From the NCBI GenBank assembly GCA_024280335.1, contig JAJRQI010000008.1, positions 62,001 to 126,000 on the forward strand: DNA of 64,000 nt, read 5' to 3'. The position numbers and the translations under genes were made by a program. The stretch comes from Deltaproteobacteria bacterium. GTDB taxonomy: Bacteria > Desulfobacterota > Desulfuromonadia > Desulfuromonadales > Geopsychrobacteraceae. The notes below the pieces were generated by a model that searched no databases, was not told where the DNA came from, and saw only the letters and a program-made list of their open reading frames with translations. This document shows, piece after piece, positions 49,201 through 57,693 of this stretch (positions are counted from its first letter, which is position 1; each line of letters begins with the position of its first letter).

Positions 49201-51161
49201 CAGATGGTCCTCCCCACTTCATGCCCTTCCCAGATCGCCATATCGACTTTTCGCGGCGCCACGCAATCACCGATCCGGTGCAGCTCCTTGACCTTGCCTT
49301 TCAGGGCGAAGTAGAGATCATCATCAACCTCTTGACCCATCGCCAGCACTACCGAGTCGTAACCGCTCCACTCGTCCCAGACGTTGTTATAGACATTGAA
49401 GCCCTTGATGGTCTTCTCGCCGATCTCGCCGGAGACTTCCATCACCGCGATATCGGGAGTAAAACTGACCCCTTTTTGCAGCAGCCGCTGCCGAGTCAGA
49501 TAGAGATCCTGAGTCGGCCCAAGTTCGGCGCCAATAAACAGGCTGGAGCAGATGATATGAACTGTTTTGCCTTGATCGGCTAGATACTCAGCGGTCGCGG
49601 TCGCCCGGTGATGACCGTCATAATCGATCAGACAGACCTTTTCACCGACCTCGACCTGCTGATTGAGCACCTGCCAGACATTGCAAACGCCGGGTCCGTC
49701 AGCGCCGCCGACCGGATGAGCTTTCGGCTGGCTACCGGTGGCAACAATGACCGCATCTGCACCCGAGTTCAGGATCGCTTCAGCGGTCACTTCGGTCTCA
49801 AGTTCCACCTTGACGCCAGCTTTATCGACCTGTTCCTTTTCATTACGGGCGATAACGCCGAACTCATCGCGACCGGAACCTTTCATGGCGGTCAAAACCT
49901 GACCACCCAAGCTGTCGCTACGATCGAACAGGGTGACATCGTGACCACGGCGACCGGCCATCTTGGCCGCCCACATGCCACCAGGACCACCACCGACGAC
50001 CAGCACCTTTTTCTTCACTGGCGCAGGCAACAGGGTGCCCTCGCCCCACTTCTTTTCCAGGCCGACAGCCGGATTCTGCACACAGCCGAGGGAACGGTTG
50101 ATGCCCATGCGACCGATGCAGCCCTGATTACAGGCGATACAGTAGCGGATATCCTCCAGACGGCCCTCTTGCGCCTTCTTCGGCAGAAACGGGTCGCAGA
50201 TCAGCGCCCGACACATACCGATCATGTCAGCTTGACCGGCGGCAAGTACCTTTTCAGCCATCACCGGGTCGTTGATCCGCCCGGTACAGAAGACCGGCAG
50301 TTCAACCTTTTCACGGATTCCGGCGGCCAGCGGGATGGTGTAGCCGAGCGGCGTGTGCATCGAACCTTCAACCAGGTAGAGGTTGTAGAAGGTGGCGATC
50401 GACAGATCGACGAAATCGATCATGCCGCTCGCTTCAAACAGCCCACAGATCTCCTGCACCTGCGCCAGATCAAGGCCACCGGGAATCATCTCGTCGGCGC
50501 ACATGCGGATGCCGAGGGTGTAATCGTTGCCGACCGCTTTGCGGACCGCAGCGATAAACATCAACGGTGCGCGCATACGGTTTTCCAAGCTGCCGCCAAA
50601 TTCATCCTGACGGTGGTTGGTCAGCGGCGACAGGAACTGCCGGGCCAAACTGGAGTGGCCAAACTGCAGTTCGATCCCGTCGAAACCGCCCTGGCGAACA
50701 TGTTCGGCACTGATGGCAAAGTAGCGACAGACCTCTTCGATATCCTCAATCTCCATCGCCTTGGGGGTCTCGCGAAACAGGATATCCGGCACCGGCGAGG
50801 GCGCCCAGACCGGCAGACGCGAAATACTGCCGTCGCACTGCTGGCCGTTGTGATTAAGCTGACAGAACATTTTGGTGTCGTACTGATGAACGTAATCGGT
50901 GATCTTGCGAAAGCCGGGAATCACTTCCGGATGGAAGGCCTCAACCAGCTTCTCGTAGGCGGTGTCGGTCGGATGAACACTCATCTCTTCGGTGGTGATC
51001 AGTCCCGCACCGCCCTTGGCCCGCTCGCCCCAGTAGTACATGTGCCGCTCACTCGGCAGAGCATTTTCAGCAAAATTGGTCAGGTGTGGCTGGAAGGAGA
51101 TACGGTTTTTTATCTCCACCTTGCCTAGCTTCTGCGGCGAGAAAAGATTTTCGAACATCAT
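49200..51161 (-). CDS. OYE/2,4-dienoyl-CoA reductase-type flavoprotein of the mycofactocin system
   Basis: Multi-cofactor oxidoreductase of about 653 residues with an N-terminal old-yellow-enzyme TIM barrel (FMN), a [4Fe-4S] cluster motif CIACNQGCIGRMG followed by a fourth Cys, and a C-terminal FAD/NAD(P) part (VVGGGPGGMWAAKMAGRRGHDV). I start it at the ATG at 51161, preceded by GGGAG. Similar FadH/OYE proteins are a recorded companion of mycofactocin genes. It lies between mftC and etfA. A role in oxidising reduced mycofactocin or feeding the ETF is inference. Confidence 0.88.
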   Translation of the reverse strand: MMFENLFSPQKLGKVEIKNRISFQPHLTNFAENALPSERHMYYWGERAKGGAGLITTEEMSVHPTDTAYEKLVEAFHPEVIPGFRKITDYVHQYDTKMFCQLNHNGQQCDGSISRLPVWAPSPVPDILFRETPKAMEIEDIEEVCRYFAISAEHVRQGGFDGIELQFGHSSLARQFLSPLTNHRQDEFGGSLENRMRAPLMFIAAVRKAVGNDYTLGIRMCADEMIPGGLDLAQVQEICGLFEASGMIDFVDLSIATFYNLYLVEGSMHTPLGYTIPLAAGIREKVELPVFCTGRINDPVMAEKVLAAGQADMIGMCRALICDPFLPKKAQEGRLEDIRYCIACNQGCIGRMGINRSLGCVQNPAVGLEKKWGEGTLLPAPVKKKVLVVGGGPGGMWAAKMAGRRGHDVTLFDRSDSLGGQVLTAMKGSGRDEFGVIARNEKEQVDKAGVKVELETEVTAEAILNSGADAVIVATGSQPKAHPVGGADGPGVCNVWQVLNQQVEVGEKVCLIDYDGHHRATATAEYLADQGKTVHIICSSLFIGAELGPTQDLYLTRQRLLQKGVSFTPDIAVMEVSGEIGEKTIKGFNVYNNVWDEWSGYDSVVLAMGQEVDDDLYFALKGKVKELHRIGDCVAPRKVDMAIWEGHEVGRTI

Positions 51162-51197
51162 GGTTCTGGTCTCCCATATGTGGTTCATTTTAACCGC

Positions 51198-51257
51198 AGG
51201 GGCGAGGCGAGGCCTCGCCCGGATTCTTGATCGGGCGACCCGGCGGGTCGCCCCTAC
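51198..51257. repeat. Palindromic repeat between mftC and the OYE-type gene
   Basis: AGGGGCGAGGCGAGGCCTCGCCC and GGGCGACCCGGCGGGTCGCCCCTAC form two adjacent hairpins of the dispersed GTAGGGGCGA family. Confidence 0.8.
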
Positions 51258-51260
51258 GAG

Positions 51261-52304
51261 TCAGGCTGCGGTTTCGGCTTCTTTTGCGTCGGCGATTGAG
51301 GTGACGCAGCGCTCAAGACATTCCGGGTCACCGCCTTCAATATCATCTTTCAGATGATACGCTACTGCCGGACAGCCGCCGTGACACTGGTCGAAGCGCT
51401 GGCAGTCTTCGCAGGAATGAATCCGCAGACCGCGGAACGATTCAAATATCTCCGAACTGTCCCAAATCTGCTTAAAGCTGTTCTTGCGTAGATCACCGGC
51501 TTCAAAACGATCACTCTGCAAAAATGCACAGGGGTAAACCATTCCGTCGGGGCTGACACAACAGGTCAACTTGGCGGCACCACAGAGGTTCAGCCCTAAT
51601 CCCTGTCGCTCCTGAGAGGTCAGTGAGAAAAAACTGTCGCCGGTACGAATATTCTCGTTCTCAGCAAGCCAGGCAGAAAATTCAATTAACTGGCTCGGGC
51701 TCGGCCGCAGCTCTTCCCAATTGTCCGCGCCACGCCCGGATGGCCGGAAGCGACTGATCCGCAGGGTCACGCCAAGCTGATTGGCAAGGTTCTGCAACTC
51801 TTGAATCTCATCGGCATTGTCAGTGGTCAAAACCGTATTGATACTGGTCGGGATCGATGACTGGGTCAGTAGTTCAAGCGCCCTAAGCGCCGTCTCATAC
51901 GTGTCCTTGCCACGGATCGTCTCGCAGGTTTCTTTTTTGGCGCCATCCAGACTGACCTGAATCGCCACCATGCTGGTCTTTGAGAGTTGCGCAACCAGCT
52001 CCGGGGTAAACAGCGTGCCGTTGGTCGAAATGCAGGTCATGATCCCCCGCTGGTGGCAAGCATCGAGAATCTGCATAAAGTCGGGACGCATGAACGGCTC
52101 GCCGCCACCGAAATTGATCTGAAAGACCCCTTCCTGATGCAACTCTTCCACCAGGGCAAGGGCTTCCGTTGAATTCAGCTCATTCGCTGCTGGTTCGGCA
52201 GAGGATGACAGGCAGTGCCGGCAGCGCAGATTACAGGCCAGGGTCACTTCCCAGGTCAGGTTTACCGGCGAGCGCAGGCCTTGTTCAACAAATCTATTGC
52301 TCAC
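51261..52304 (-). CDS. mftC: Mycofactocin radical SAM maturase, MftC
   Basis: Radical SAM/SPASM peptide maturase of 347 residues. The radical SAM cluster motif is CNLRCRHC (Cys24, 28, 31). The C-terminal SPASM region carries multiple cysteines (CGAAKLTCCVSPDGMVYPCAFL; CEDCQRFDQCHGGCPAVAYHL). MftC decarboxylates the C-terminal tyrosine of MftA and crosslinks it to the preceding valine (family knowledge), and the adjacent precursor ends in VY as required. It overlaps mftB by 11 bp. Confidence 0.94.
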   Translation of the reverse strand: MSNRFVEQGLRSPVNLTWEVTLACNLRCRHCLSSSAEPAANELNSTEALALVEELHQEGVFQINFGGGEPFMRPDFMQILDACHQRGIMTCISTNGTLFTPELVAQLSKTSMVAIQVSLDGAKKETCETIRGKDTYETALRALELLTQSSIPTSINTVLTTDNADEIQELQNLANQLGVTLRISRFRPSGRGADNWEELRPSPSQLIEFSAWLAENENIRTGDSFFSLTSQERQGLGLNLCGAAKLTCCVSPDGMVYPCAFLQSDRFEAGDLRKNSFKQIWDSSEIFESFRGLRIHSCEDCQRFDQCHGGCPAVAYHLKDDIEGGDPECLERCVTSIADAKEAETAA

Positions 52305-52542
52305 GGAGAAATCCCCTTTTCAGCAGTTTTTCGATAAAGTTTTTCAGCACTTTTGCTTGCTGAGCGGTTAATCCCGCCGGAAGGTCATCCTTGCTGCGCA
52401 TTGCGTCGAAATGCTCCGGAGCAAGTAGACTTCCGGTCTCGGCGAAAAGAAGGCGCGGCCCCCGCAGATCGTAAAACAGGAGGCCGAACTCTTCCTGCCG
52501 CACGCGGCAGGCGGGATGCAATCTAATGCCTGCCGCAGACAT
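52294..52542 (-). CDS. mftB: Mycofactocin peptide chaperone, MftB
   Basis: Small PqqD-like protein of 82 residues that presents MftA to MftC. I place the start at the ATG at 52542, two bases after the mftA stop. The sequence LHPACRVRQEEFGLLFYDLRGPRLLFA matches the winged-helix RiPP recognition fold of MftB. It overlaps mftC. Longer versions starting inside mftA are unlikely. Confidence 0.92.
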   Translation of the reverse strand: MSAAGIRLHPACRVRQEEFGLLFYDLRGPRLLFAETGSLLAPEHFDAMRSKDDLPAGLTAQQAKVLKNFIEKLLKRGFLREQ

Positions 52543-52543
52543 C

Positions 52544-52663
52544 TCAGTAAACCCCGCAGATGCCGTCGATAGCGAGCTCTTCGACTTGGATTTCTTCAAG
52601 GATTTTCGGCTCTTCGTTCACGGTTTCGATCTCTTCCTGCTCTGCTTCAAATTTCTTTTCCAT
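52544..52663 (-). CDS. mftA: Mycofactocin precursor peptide, MftA
   Basis: A 39-residue peptide, too small for ordinary gene calling. It starts MEKKFEAEQEE after AGGAGAACGAAG, is highly acidic, and ends IDGICGVY, nearly identical to the invariant IDGMCGVY C-terminus of MftA. The last two residues (Val-Tyr) become the redox-active core of mycofactocin after MftC action. It is the first gene of an operon running to mftF and is preceded by a sigma-54 promoter at 52728-52743. This identification is decisive for the cluster. Confidence 0.97.
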   Translation of the reverse strand: MEKKFEAEQEEIETVNEEPKILEEIQVEELAIDGICGVY

Positions 52664-52727
52664 CTTCGTTCTCCTTTATCAAAGTTTTCGTACGCAACCT
52701 GAGTGCTGCGTTCTTGTCGTACGTTAT

Positions 52728-52743
52728 TGCAACGGCAATGCCA
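52728..52743 (-). promoter_or_regulatory. Sigma-54 promoter of the mycofactocin operon
   Basis: On the minus strand TGGCATTGCCGTTGCA fits TGGCAY-N5-TTGCW perfectly in spacing. It lies 65 bp before the mftA start. The composite element 52872-52906 is about 147 bp upstream of it. Confidence 0.85.
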
Positions 52744-52816
52744 GAACAAAACATTGGTTTACTGCCGGATATTAAACAGTTAGGGAAGAATGGGGATCGC
52801 CAAGAGATCGGCACCC

Positions 52817-52833
52817 TGTAGAGAAATAGGGCA
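52817..52833 (-). promoter_or_regulatory. Single 17-bp element upstream of mftA
   Basis: TGTAG-AGAAATA-GGGCA; one arm conserved. Confidence 0.45.
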
Positions 52834-52871
52834 CAAACCGGCCTGGCAGCAGATCATCACGGCTCACTGAC

Positions 52872-52906
52872 TGTAGTTTTTTTCTACACTGAGCATTTAA
52901 TCCACA
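52872..52906 (-). promoter_or_regulatory. 35-bp composite activator element upstream of mftA
   Basis: TGTAG-TTTTTTT-CTACA, a perfect inverted repeat, then one base, then TGAGC-ATTTAAT-CCACA; starts are exactly 18 bp apart. This is the best-conserved left half in the window. Confidence 0.78.
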
Positions 52907-52934
52907 AACGACAATAGAACCGTGGTTGCTTTAG

Positions 52935-52951
52935 TGTGAAATTTCTCTACA
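52935..52951 (-). promoter_or_regulatory. Single 17-bp element upstream of mftA
   Basis: TGTGA-AATTTCT-CTACA, both arms largely conserved. It is the most distal of the sites between mftA and the sensor kinase gene. Confidence 0.55.
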
Positions 52952-53072
52952 AACAAAGCTGAAAGTTGCAGATTTTTAGAGGTTGTCTGCGGAATTTCGT
53001 TGAGTGGCTGACGGTGGAATTCGATTTTGAAGAAATGATGGATAAACGGACACCCCTGACTTGCCGCTTTTT

Positions 53073-55028
53073 TCAACCCCGGGCAGGAACTGCTTGTTTT
53101 TCAATCTCCTGCCCCCGTTCAATCGGCAATAACACCGTAAACTGGGACCCTTCACCGACTCTGCTTTGAAGTCGGATTTCCCCGCCGTAGCGTTTCACCG
53201 TATTGTAGGTCAGAGCCAAACCAAGACCGACCCCCTTGCCGACCTCTTTGGTGGTAAAGAACGGTTCCCAGATCCGTTCAAGGATATTCGGCGCCATGCC
53301 GCGACCGGTATCGCGGATACTGATAGCGACTCTATTGCCAGCGGTAGTTTCCGTGGTCACCTCCACCAGCCCCGGACCGTCGAAGGCCTGGTAGGCGTTG
53401 ACCAGCAGGTTCATAAAAACCTGGCGCAGTCCGGAGGGGTCGCCGAGCACCCAGGGCAGATCCGACTTCAGGGTACTGACAATCTGAATCTGATGGTCGC
53501 CGGGCTGGTACTTGAGCAGTTCGAGAATTTCTACCAGGGCCATATTCACATCGACCTTGACGGCCATGCCGTCCGATTTACGGCCGAAGCTGAGCAGATG
53601 GTCGATGATCCCTTTACAGCGGTAGGATTCCCGAACAATCACCTCCAGATAATGAGGAAAGTCATTGAGCAGGAGATCCTCTCGCAACGCTGGGTTGTCA
53701 CGGAATCGGCGCTGTAACGCTTCAGCGAAGCCGGCGATCGAGGTAAGTGGATTATTGATTTCATGAGCGATACCGGTGGCCAGCACACCGATGCTCGACA
53801 TCTTTTCGCTCTGAATCAGGTGCAGCTCCTGCAGCCGTTTTTCCGTGACATCACGAAAGAAAACCAGCGCCCGATTTTTCTCCCCCAAGGCATCCTTGAT
53901 CGGCGTTGCGGTTATCTCCAGCTGGCAACTCTTCTGCCCTTGCCGATCGACAACCAGAGAGCTGTCGACCCGCTCTCCCTGCAGCGCCCTTTCCACCGGG
54001 CAGAGCAGCGGCAGAGTGTGGGCATCGGGATGAAAGAGCTCCCGACACGACATCCCCGGCAGGTTTTTCAGAGGGAACAGCTGCGGACTGATCAGGTTGT
54101 GGTGCTGAATTTTACCATCGTGATCGTAGACCATGATGCCGTCACCGATGGAGTCGAAGATCGCCTGCAGTTCGTTGGTTTTGTTACGCAGTTCAACCTC
54201 AGCCTGTTTGCGCTGGGTGATATCCTGGGTGGTGCCGTAAACTTTTACCACCTTGTTGGCAGCGTTGATCGAGGGATCGATGATCGAATGAACCCAACGT
54301 AAAGTGCCGTCGTCAAACAACAGACGGTGTTCGATCTCATAGCTCTGGCCATGGTCGATGCCCAGACGCAGGTGCTCCAGGACGCTCTGCTGATCGTCCG
54401 GATGAACGACGCTGGCGAAGGCTTCGTGGGTGGTCTCTTCGGGTTTCAGGCGCATGATCTGCAGCAATTCAGCTGAAGCCCGCACTGCCCCGCTGACCGG
54501 ATCGAAGCTCCAGGAACCGACCCGTGTCATCGCTTGGGCCTTGGTCAGATTATCTTCACTCTCGGCCAGCGCCAGCTCTGCCCGTTTCTTCTCGGTAATG
54601 TCGATGAACACGGCCAGACACTCTTCGCCCGATTCGGTCACTAAAGCCTCGATCCGCACAGACTGCGGCTGCGGCTCTTCCTTCGCCAGTCGCAGTCGGC
54701 AGGTTTTCTTCTCTTGACTGTAAAAAACGGCGCGGATGAAATTGGTGAAAACGAAACAATCTTCGTCGGCGACGAAATTCTCGAAACTCTGGCCGAGCAA
54801 GCAGGAGCGATCTCCCTCCAACAGTCGTTCTCCGGTCCGGTTGACAGAGCGGATCTTCCCCTTGCGGTCGAAGGTAAAGTAGCCGACCGGCGCAAAATCG
54901 TAGAGGAAGGCGTAGCGATTTCTCGAGGCCTTGAGATCCTCCAGAGAACGGCGCAACTCTTTGACTTGCAACTCCAGCGCAATCTGTTCGGCCGGAATAT
55001 TTTGCAGATTTCCCATGAAATCATTCAC
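53073..55028 (-). CDS. PAS-domain sensor histidine kinase (soluble)
   Basis: Cytoplasmic kinase of about 650 residues with a short coiled N-terminus and three PAS domains (about residues 40-145, 165-275 and 285-395). The H-box [10 protein letters not shown] places the phospho-histidine near residue 423; ATPase motifs are [17 protein letters not shown] and [13 protein letters not shown]. The start is uncertain: GTG at 55028 overlaps the VWA stop, and an ATG at 55016 is possible. The last PAS and kinase domain closely resemble those of the frameshifted kinase at 60910. No response regulator is adjacent; the sigma-54 activator at 59552 is the obvious candidate partner. Confidence 0.9.
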   Translation of the reverse strand: MNDFMGNLQNIPAEQIALELQVKELRRSLEDLKASRNRYAFLYDFAPVGYFTFDRKGKIRSVNRTGERLLEGDRSCLLGQSFENFVADEDCFVFTNFIRAVFYSQEKKTCRLRLAKEEPQPQSVRIEALVTESGEECLAVFIDITEKKRAELALAESEDNLTKAQAMTRVGSWSFDPVSGAVRASAELLQIMRLKPEETTHEAFASVVHPDDQQSVLEHLRLGIDHGQSYEIEHRLLFDDGTLRWVHSIIDPSINAANKVVKVYGTTQDITQRKQAEVELRNKTNELQAIFDSIGDGIMVYDHDGKIQHHNLISPQLFPLKNLPGMSCRELFHPDAHTLPLLCPVERALQGERVDSSLVVDRQGQKSCQLEITATPIKDALGEKNRALVFFRDVTEKRLQELHLIQSEKMSSIGVLATGIAHEINNPLTSIAGFAEALQRRFRDNPALREDLLLNDFPHYLEVIVRESYRCKGIIDHLLSFGRKSDGMAVKVDVNMALVEILELLKYQPGDHQIQIVSTLKSDLPWVLGDPSGLRQVFMNLLVNAYQAFDGPGLVEVTTETTAGNRVAISIRDTGRGMAPNILERIWEPFFTTKEVGKGVGLGLALTYNTVKRYGGEIRLQSRVGEGSQFTVLLPIERGQEIEKQAVPARG

Positions 55029-56434
55029 CAATGACTGCGACCATCAGGATCGAAAGTCGGTTTAGTGTCTGCGTTTGTGCCACGACGGTAATAATCCTCA
55101 GAAGAATAGGTTTCTGCGGCTTTGGCTTCGCGCAGCAGTTTTCGGTCGATAGGATGGGCCTGATCGGCATAGATGTCGCGCAACAGGTCTTCGACGACCA
55201 GGCTCAGATCATCGACTGTCTTCACGACTTCGACCTTGTCACAATAGGATCCATAGATGTCCATCAAACAATCGCCGCGACTCCAAGTTTCACGTTCTTC
55301 CGGCGTTAACCAGAGCATATAGCGGGATTTCTCGCGGATCTCGTCCAGTACCCAATCGTTGGCCTCACCGTAATTATTGCGACCATCGCCAAGGATAATA
55401 AAGGCCGGTCGGCCGCGCAGATTTTCAAGGTGCTTCGTTTTAAATTTAAGAAAAACCTCACCAAAACTGCTGTTTTCATCGAGATCGACGATGTCACCGG
55501 TATCGATAGCTTCCATCAGATCGTTGACCGGCATATTGGCCAGCAGCTCGGTGATTTCTGCCAGATCGCGATTGTAGATAAAACTACGCACATCGAGCAA
55601 TTGATTGTGCAGGGTGTGCAGCAGCAACAACATGAAGCGCGAGGCATGGCTGACCGAAAAGCTGACATCACAGAGCACCACCAGCCGTGGTTTTTCGCGT
55701 CGTTTGCGGCGCATGACGACATGAAACGGAACCATGTCGTGACGGTAATTTTTTTGAATGGTTCTTTTGACATGCAGCTTGCCGCGATTCTGATTATTCT
55801 TCATCCGGCGCATATCTTTACGCAAGCGCAGCATCATCTTCGAGACGACATCCTGCATGGCCGCCTGCTCTTCGACCGTAAATGTGATTCTGCTGCCGTA
55901 GCTGTTGCCCTTGTTCAGCTCGATGGTGAGGGGGTTTTGCGTATAACGACGGGTCGGACGGGGAGGCTTTTTCGCTTTTTCGCGATAGCCCTTCATCTGC
56001 ACCATAAGTTCTGTGCCGTCGTTGTCGTCCGGGTCGATCTCGGTCAGGCTTTTCAGCTCGGCTAAATCTTCCGGATTGATTTCGCTGTCGATCTTGATCA
56101 GCGGACCCGGCTCGTCGTCGTGATCATCCTTCAGCTCGTTCAGGTAGGTAAATTCACCTTCCATTTCGTTGATAACCGCGTCCATCAACGCCGGCAGATC
56201 CTCTTGCGGATCGACAAACTGGAAGCGGTTGAAATAACGGTTGAACACCTCATTGAAGGTGGGAATATCGTTGACGTTCTTCACCAGTGTCAGCCGCAGC
56301 AGCTCACGCGACGCCCGACGCTCTTTTATCCCGCAGAGCCCCAGCGCCTGAACCGCATCGAGACTTTCACCGGGCGAGACCCGGATACCACTTTCACGCA
56401 GCGCGGCAACAAAGCGGGTGATGATCTGTTCCAT
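55025..56434 (-). CDS. CoxE-like VWA domain protein
   Basis: Cytoplasmic protein of 469 residues. The C-terminal VWA domain has a MIDAS motif DVSFSVS (DxSxS) in LVVLCDVSFSVSHASRFMLLLL and later FIILGDGRNNYGEAN. The N-terminal half is helical and acidic. Such proteins pair with MoxR-type AAA ATPases (CoxD/CoxE) that help assemble metal cofactors of molybdenum hydroxylases or remodel other complexes. Here it follows the MoxR gene by two bases and overlaps the kinase gene. A role in maturing AOR or the dehydrogenases is inference. Confidence 0.86.
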   Translation of the reverse strand: MEQIITRFVAALRESGIRVSPGESLDAVQALGLCGIKERRASRELLRLTLVKNVNDIPTFNEVFNRYFNRFQFVDPQEDLPALMDAVINEMEGEFTYLNELKDDHDDEPGPLIKIDSEINPEDLAELKSLTEIDPDDNDGTELMVQMKGYREKAKKPPRPTRRYTQNPLTIELNKGNSYGSRITFTVEEQAAMQDVVSKMMLRLRKDMRRMKNNQNRGKLHVKRTIQKNYRHDMVPFHVVMRRKRREKPRLVVLCDVSFSVSHASRFMLLLLHTLHNQLLDVRSFIYNRDLAEITELLANMPVNDLMEAIDTGDIVDLDENSSFGEVFLKFKTKHLENLRGRPAFIILGDGRNNYGEANDWVLDEIREKSRYMLWLTPEERETWSRGDCLMDIYGSYCDKVEVVKTVDDLSLVVEDLLRDIYADQAHPIDRKLLREAKAAETYSSEDYYRRGTNADTKPTFDPDGRSHW

Positions 56435-56436
56435 AA

Positions 56437-57348
56437 CTAACCCAATTCCTGGCTAGCCAGTTCCGTGACCTTCTGCAGGTCGGACTGATGCTTGGCGATT
56501 ACCCCGACCGTCCCGGCGACCACCTCAGCGGTAAGCGAGTTGACTTTCATGATGGAAAGCACCTGCGCCCAATCGAGCGCCTCTGAGACGCTCGGCGGTT
56601 TACGCAGATTCAGCTCACGGACTTTATTTAAAAATTCAACCATCTGTTGCGCCAGATTCTCGCAAATGTCCGGGAATTTAGAGCGGACAATCGCAACTTC
56701 CCGATCCAACTCGGGATAACCGATATACAGATATAAACAACGCCGCCGCAAGGCATCGGAGATCATCCGCGTGCCGTTACTGGTCAGAATCACCAGCGGC
56801 TTGCGTTTCGCCTCAATCACCCCCAGCTCGGGGATTGAGACTTGAAAATCACTCAGACATTCCAGCAGCAGCGCTTCAAATTCATCGTCAGAACGGTCGA
56901 TCTCATCGATCAGCAGCAAGGAGCGTTTCTGCGACATAAAGCTGCGCAGTACCGGTCGTTGGACCAGGAAGTTTTCAGAAAAGAACAGGCTCTCTTCGGC
57001 CGAAAGTCGCTCGACCGCTTCGCGCAGATCGGCCGAAACCGACAGGTAGTTGTCGAGCTGGGTGCGCAACAGTTGGGTGTAGAGCAGTTGCTTGCCATAC
57101 TCCCAATCGTAGAGCGCCTTGCCTTCGTCGATCCCTTCGTAACACTGAAGTCGTTCCAGAGGAAAATCGAGCGCCGAGGAAAGCGCTTTGGCCAAACCGG
57201 TCTTGCCGACCCCTGGCGGGCCTTCGATCAGGATCGGTTTCTCCATGCGGATGGCCAGAAAAACCGCGGTGGCAATGGCATCATCGGCGATATAGCCCCC
57301 GGCCTTCAAGAAATCGGTAACTGCTTGCTGGGTAATCATACTGACCAT
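56437..57348 (-). CDS. MoxR-family AAA ATPase
   Basis: AAA+ ATPase of 303 residues. Walker A is GPPGVGKT (near residue 45), Walker B is LLLIDEIDRSDDEFEALLLE, sensor 1 lies in VILTSNGTRMISDALRRRCLYLYIGYP with the Arg finger. It resembles CoxD-type MoxR proteins that act as chaperones with a VWA partner. It is the first gene of the MoxR-VWA-kinase operon, which has no sigma-54 promoter that I can find. Confidence 0.9.
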   Translation of the reverse strand: MVSMITQQAVTDFLKAGGYIADDAIATAVFLAIRMEKPILIEGPPGVGKTGLAKALSSALDFPLERLQCYEGIDEGKALYDWEYGKQLLYTQLLRTQLDNYLSVSADLREAVERLSAEESLFFSENFLVQRPVLRSFMSQKRSLLLIDEIDRSDDEFEALLLECLSDFQVSIPELGVIEAKRKPLVILTSNGTRMISDALRRRCLYLYIGYPELDREVAIVRSKFPDICENLAQQMVEFLNKVRELNLRKPPSVSEALDWAQVLSIMKVNSLTAEVVAGTVGVIAKHQSDLQKVTELASQELG

Positions 57349-57440
57349 ACTATCCTCGCATCGTAGCTCTGTTTATTGTTTCAACACGCTAGTAAAAACT
57401 ATGGACATTAGTCCAAGCCTTTCAGGTACTACTCATGTTT

Positions 57441-57509
57441 CGTCATTCCCGCGAAGGCGGGAATCCAGTGTATTTTGAAACGTGGATCCCCGCCTTCGCG
57501 AGGATGACG
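57441..57509. repeat. CGTCATTCCCGCGAAGGCGGG palindromic repeat
   Basis: Arms CGTCATTCCCGCGAAGGCGG and its near-complement (CCGCCTTCGCGAGGATGACG) enclose about 25 bp. This is a widespread bacterial intergenic palindrome. It lies upstream of the MoxR operon. Confidence 0.85.
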
Positions 57510-57529
57510 ATCTTTTCCTTTGATTTTAA

Positions 57530-57580
57530 GGGACTTTCAGTCCCCACCAAACCTCTGCACTTTCAGTGCAGAGGTTTGGT
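57530..57580. repeat. Two adjacent perfect hairpins with ACTTTCAGT loops
   Basis: GGGACT-TTC-AGTCCC at 57530-57544 and a perfect 16-bp stem ACCAAACCTCTGCACT-TTC-AGTGCAGAGGTTTGGT at 57546-57580 share the same loop word. No T-run follows. Possible mRNA end or small mobile palindrome. Confidence 0.75.
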
Positions 57581-57616
57581 GACTTCCGTGGCGGGTATGC
57601 GCCTGAAATAAAGAGG

Positions 57617-57661
57617 CCGCTGACCGCCGCGCTGGATTGCTCCATCGCAGGGTCAGCGGCA
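57617..57661 (-). terminator. Terminator of the adh1 gene
   Basis: On the minus strand GCCGCTGACC and GGTCAGCGGC form a perfect 10-bp stem with a 25-nt partly paired loop, followed by CTCTTTATTTC, 33 bp after the adh1 stop. Confidence 0.7.
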
Positions 57662-57693
57662 TAACATAGGCACTCTATTTGTCTAGCTAGAGC

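Noticed and set aside
57349-57440. Sigma-54 promoter for the MoxR operon
   Set aside because: No TGGCAY-N5-TTGC-like sequence on the minus strand upstream of 57348; the operon may use another promoter.
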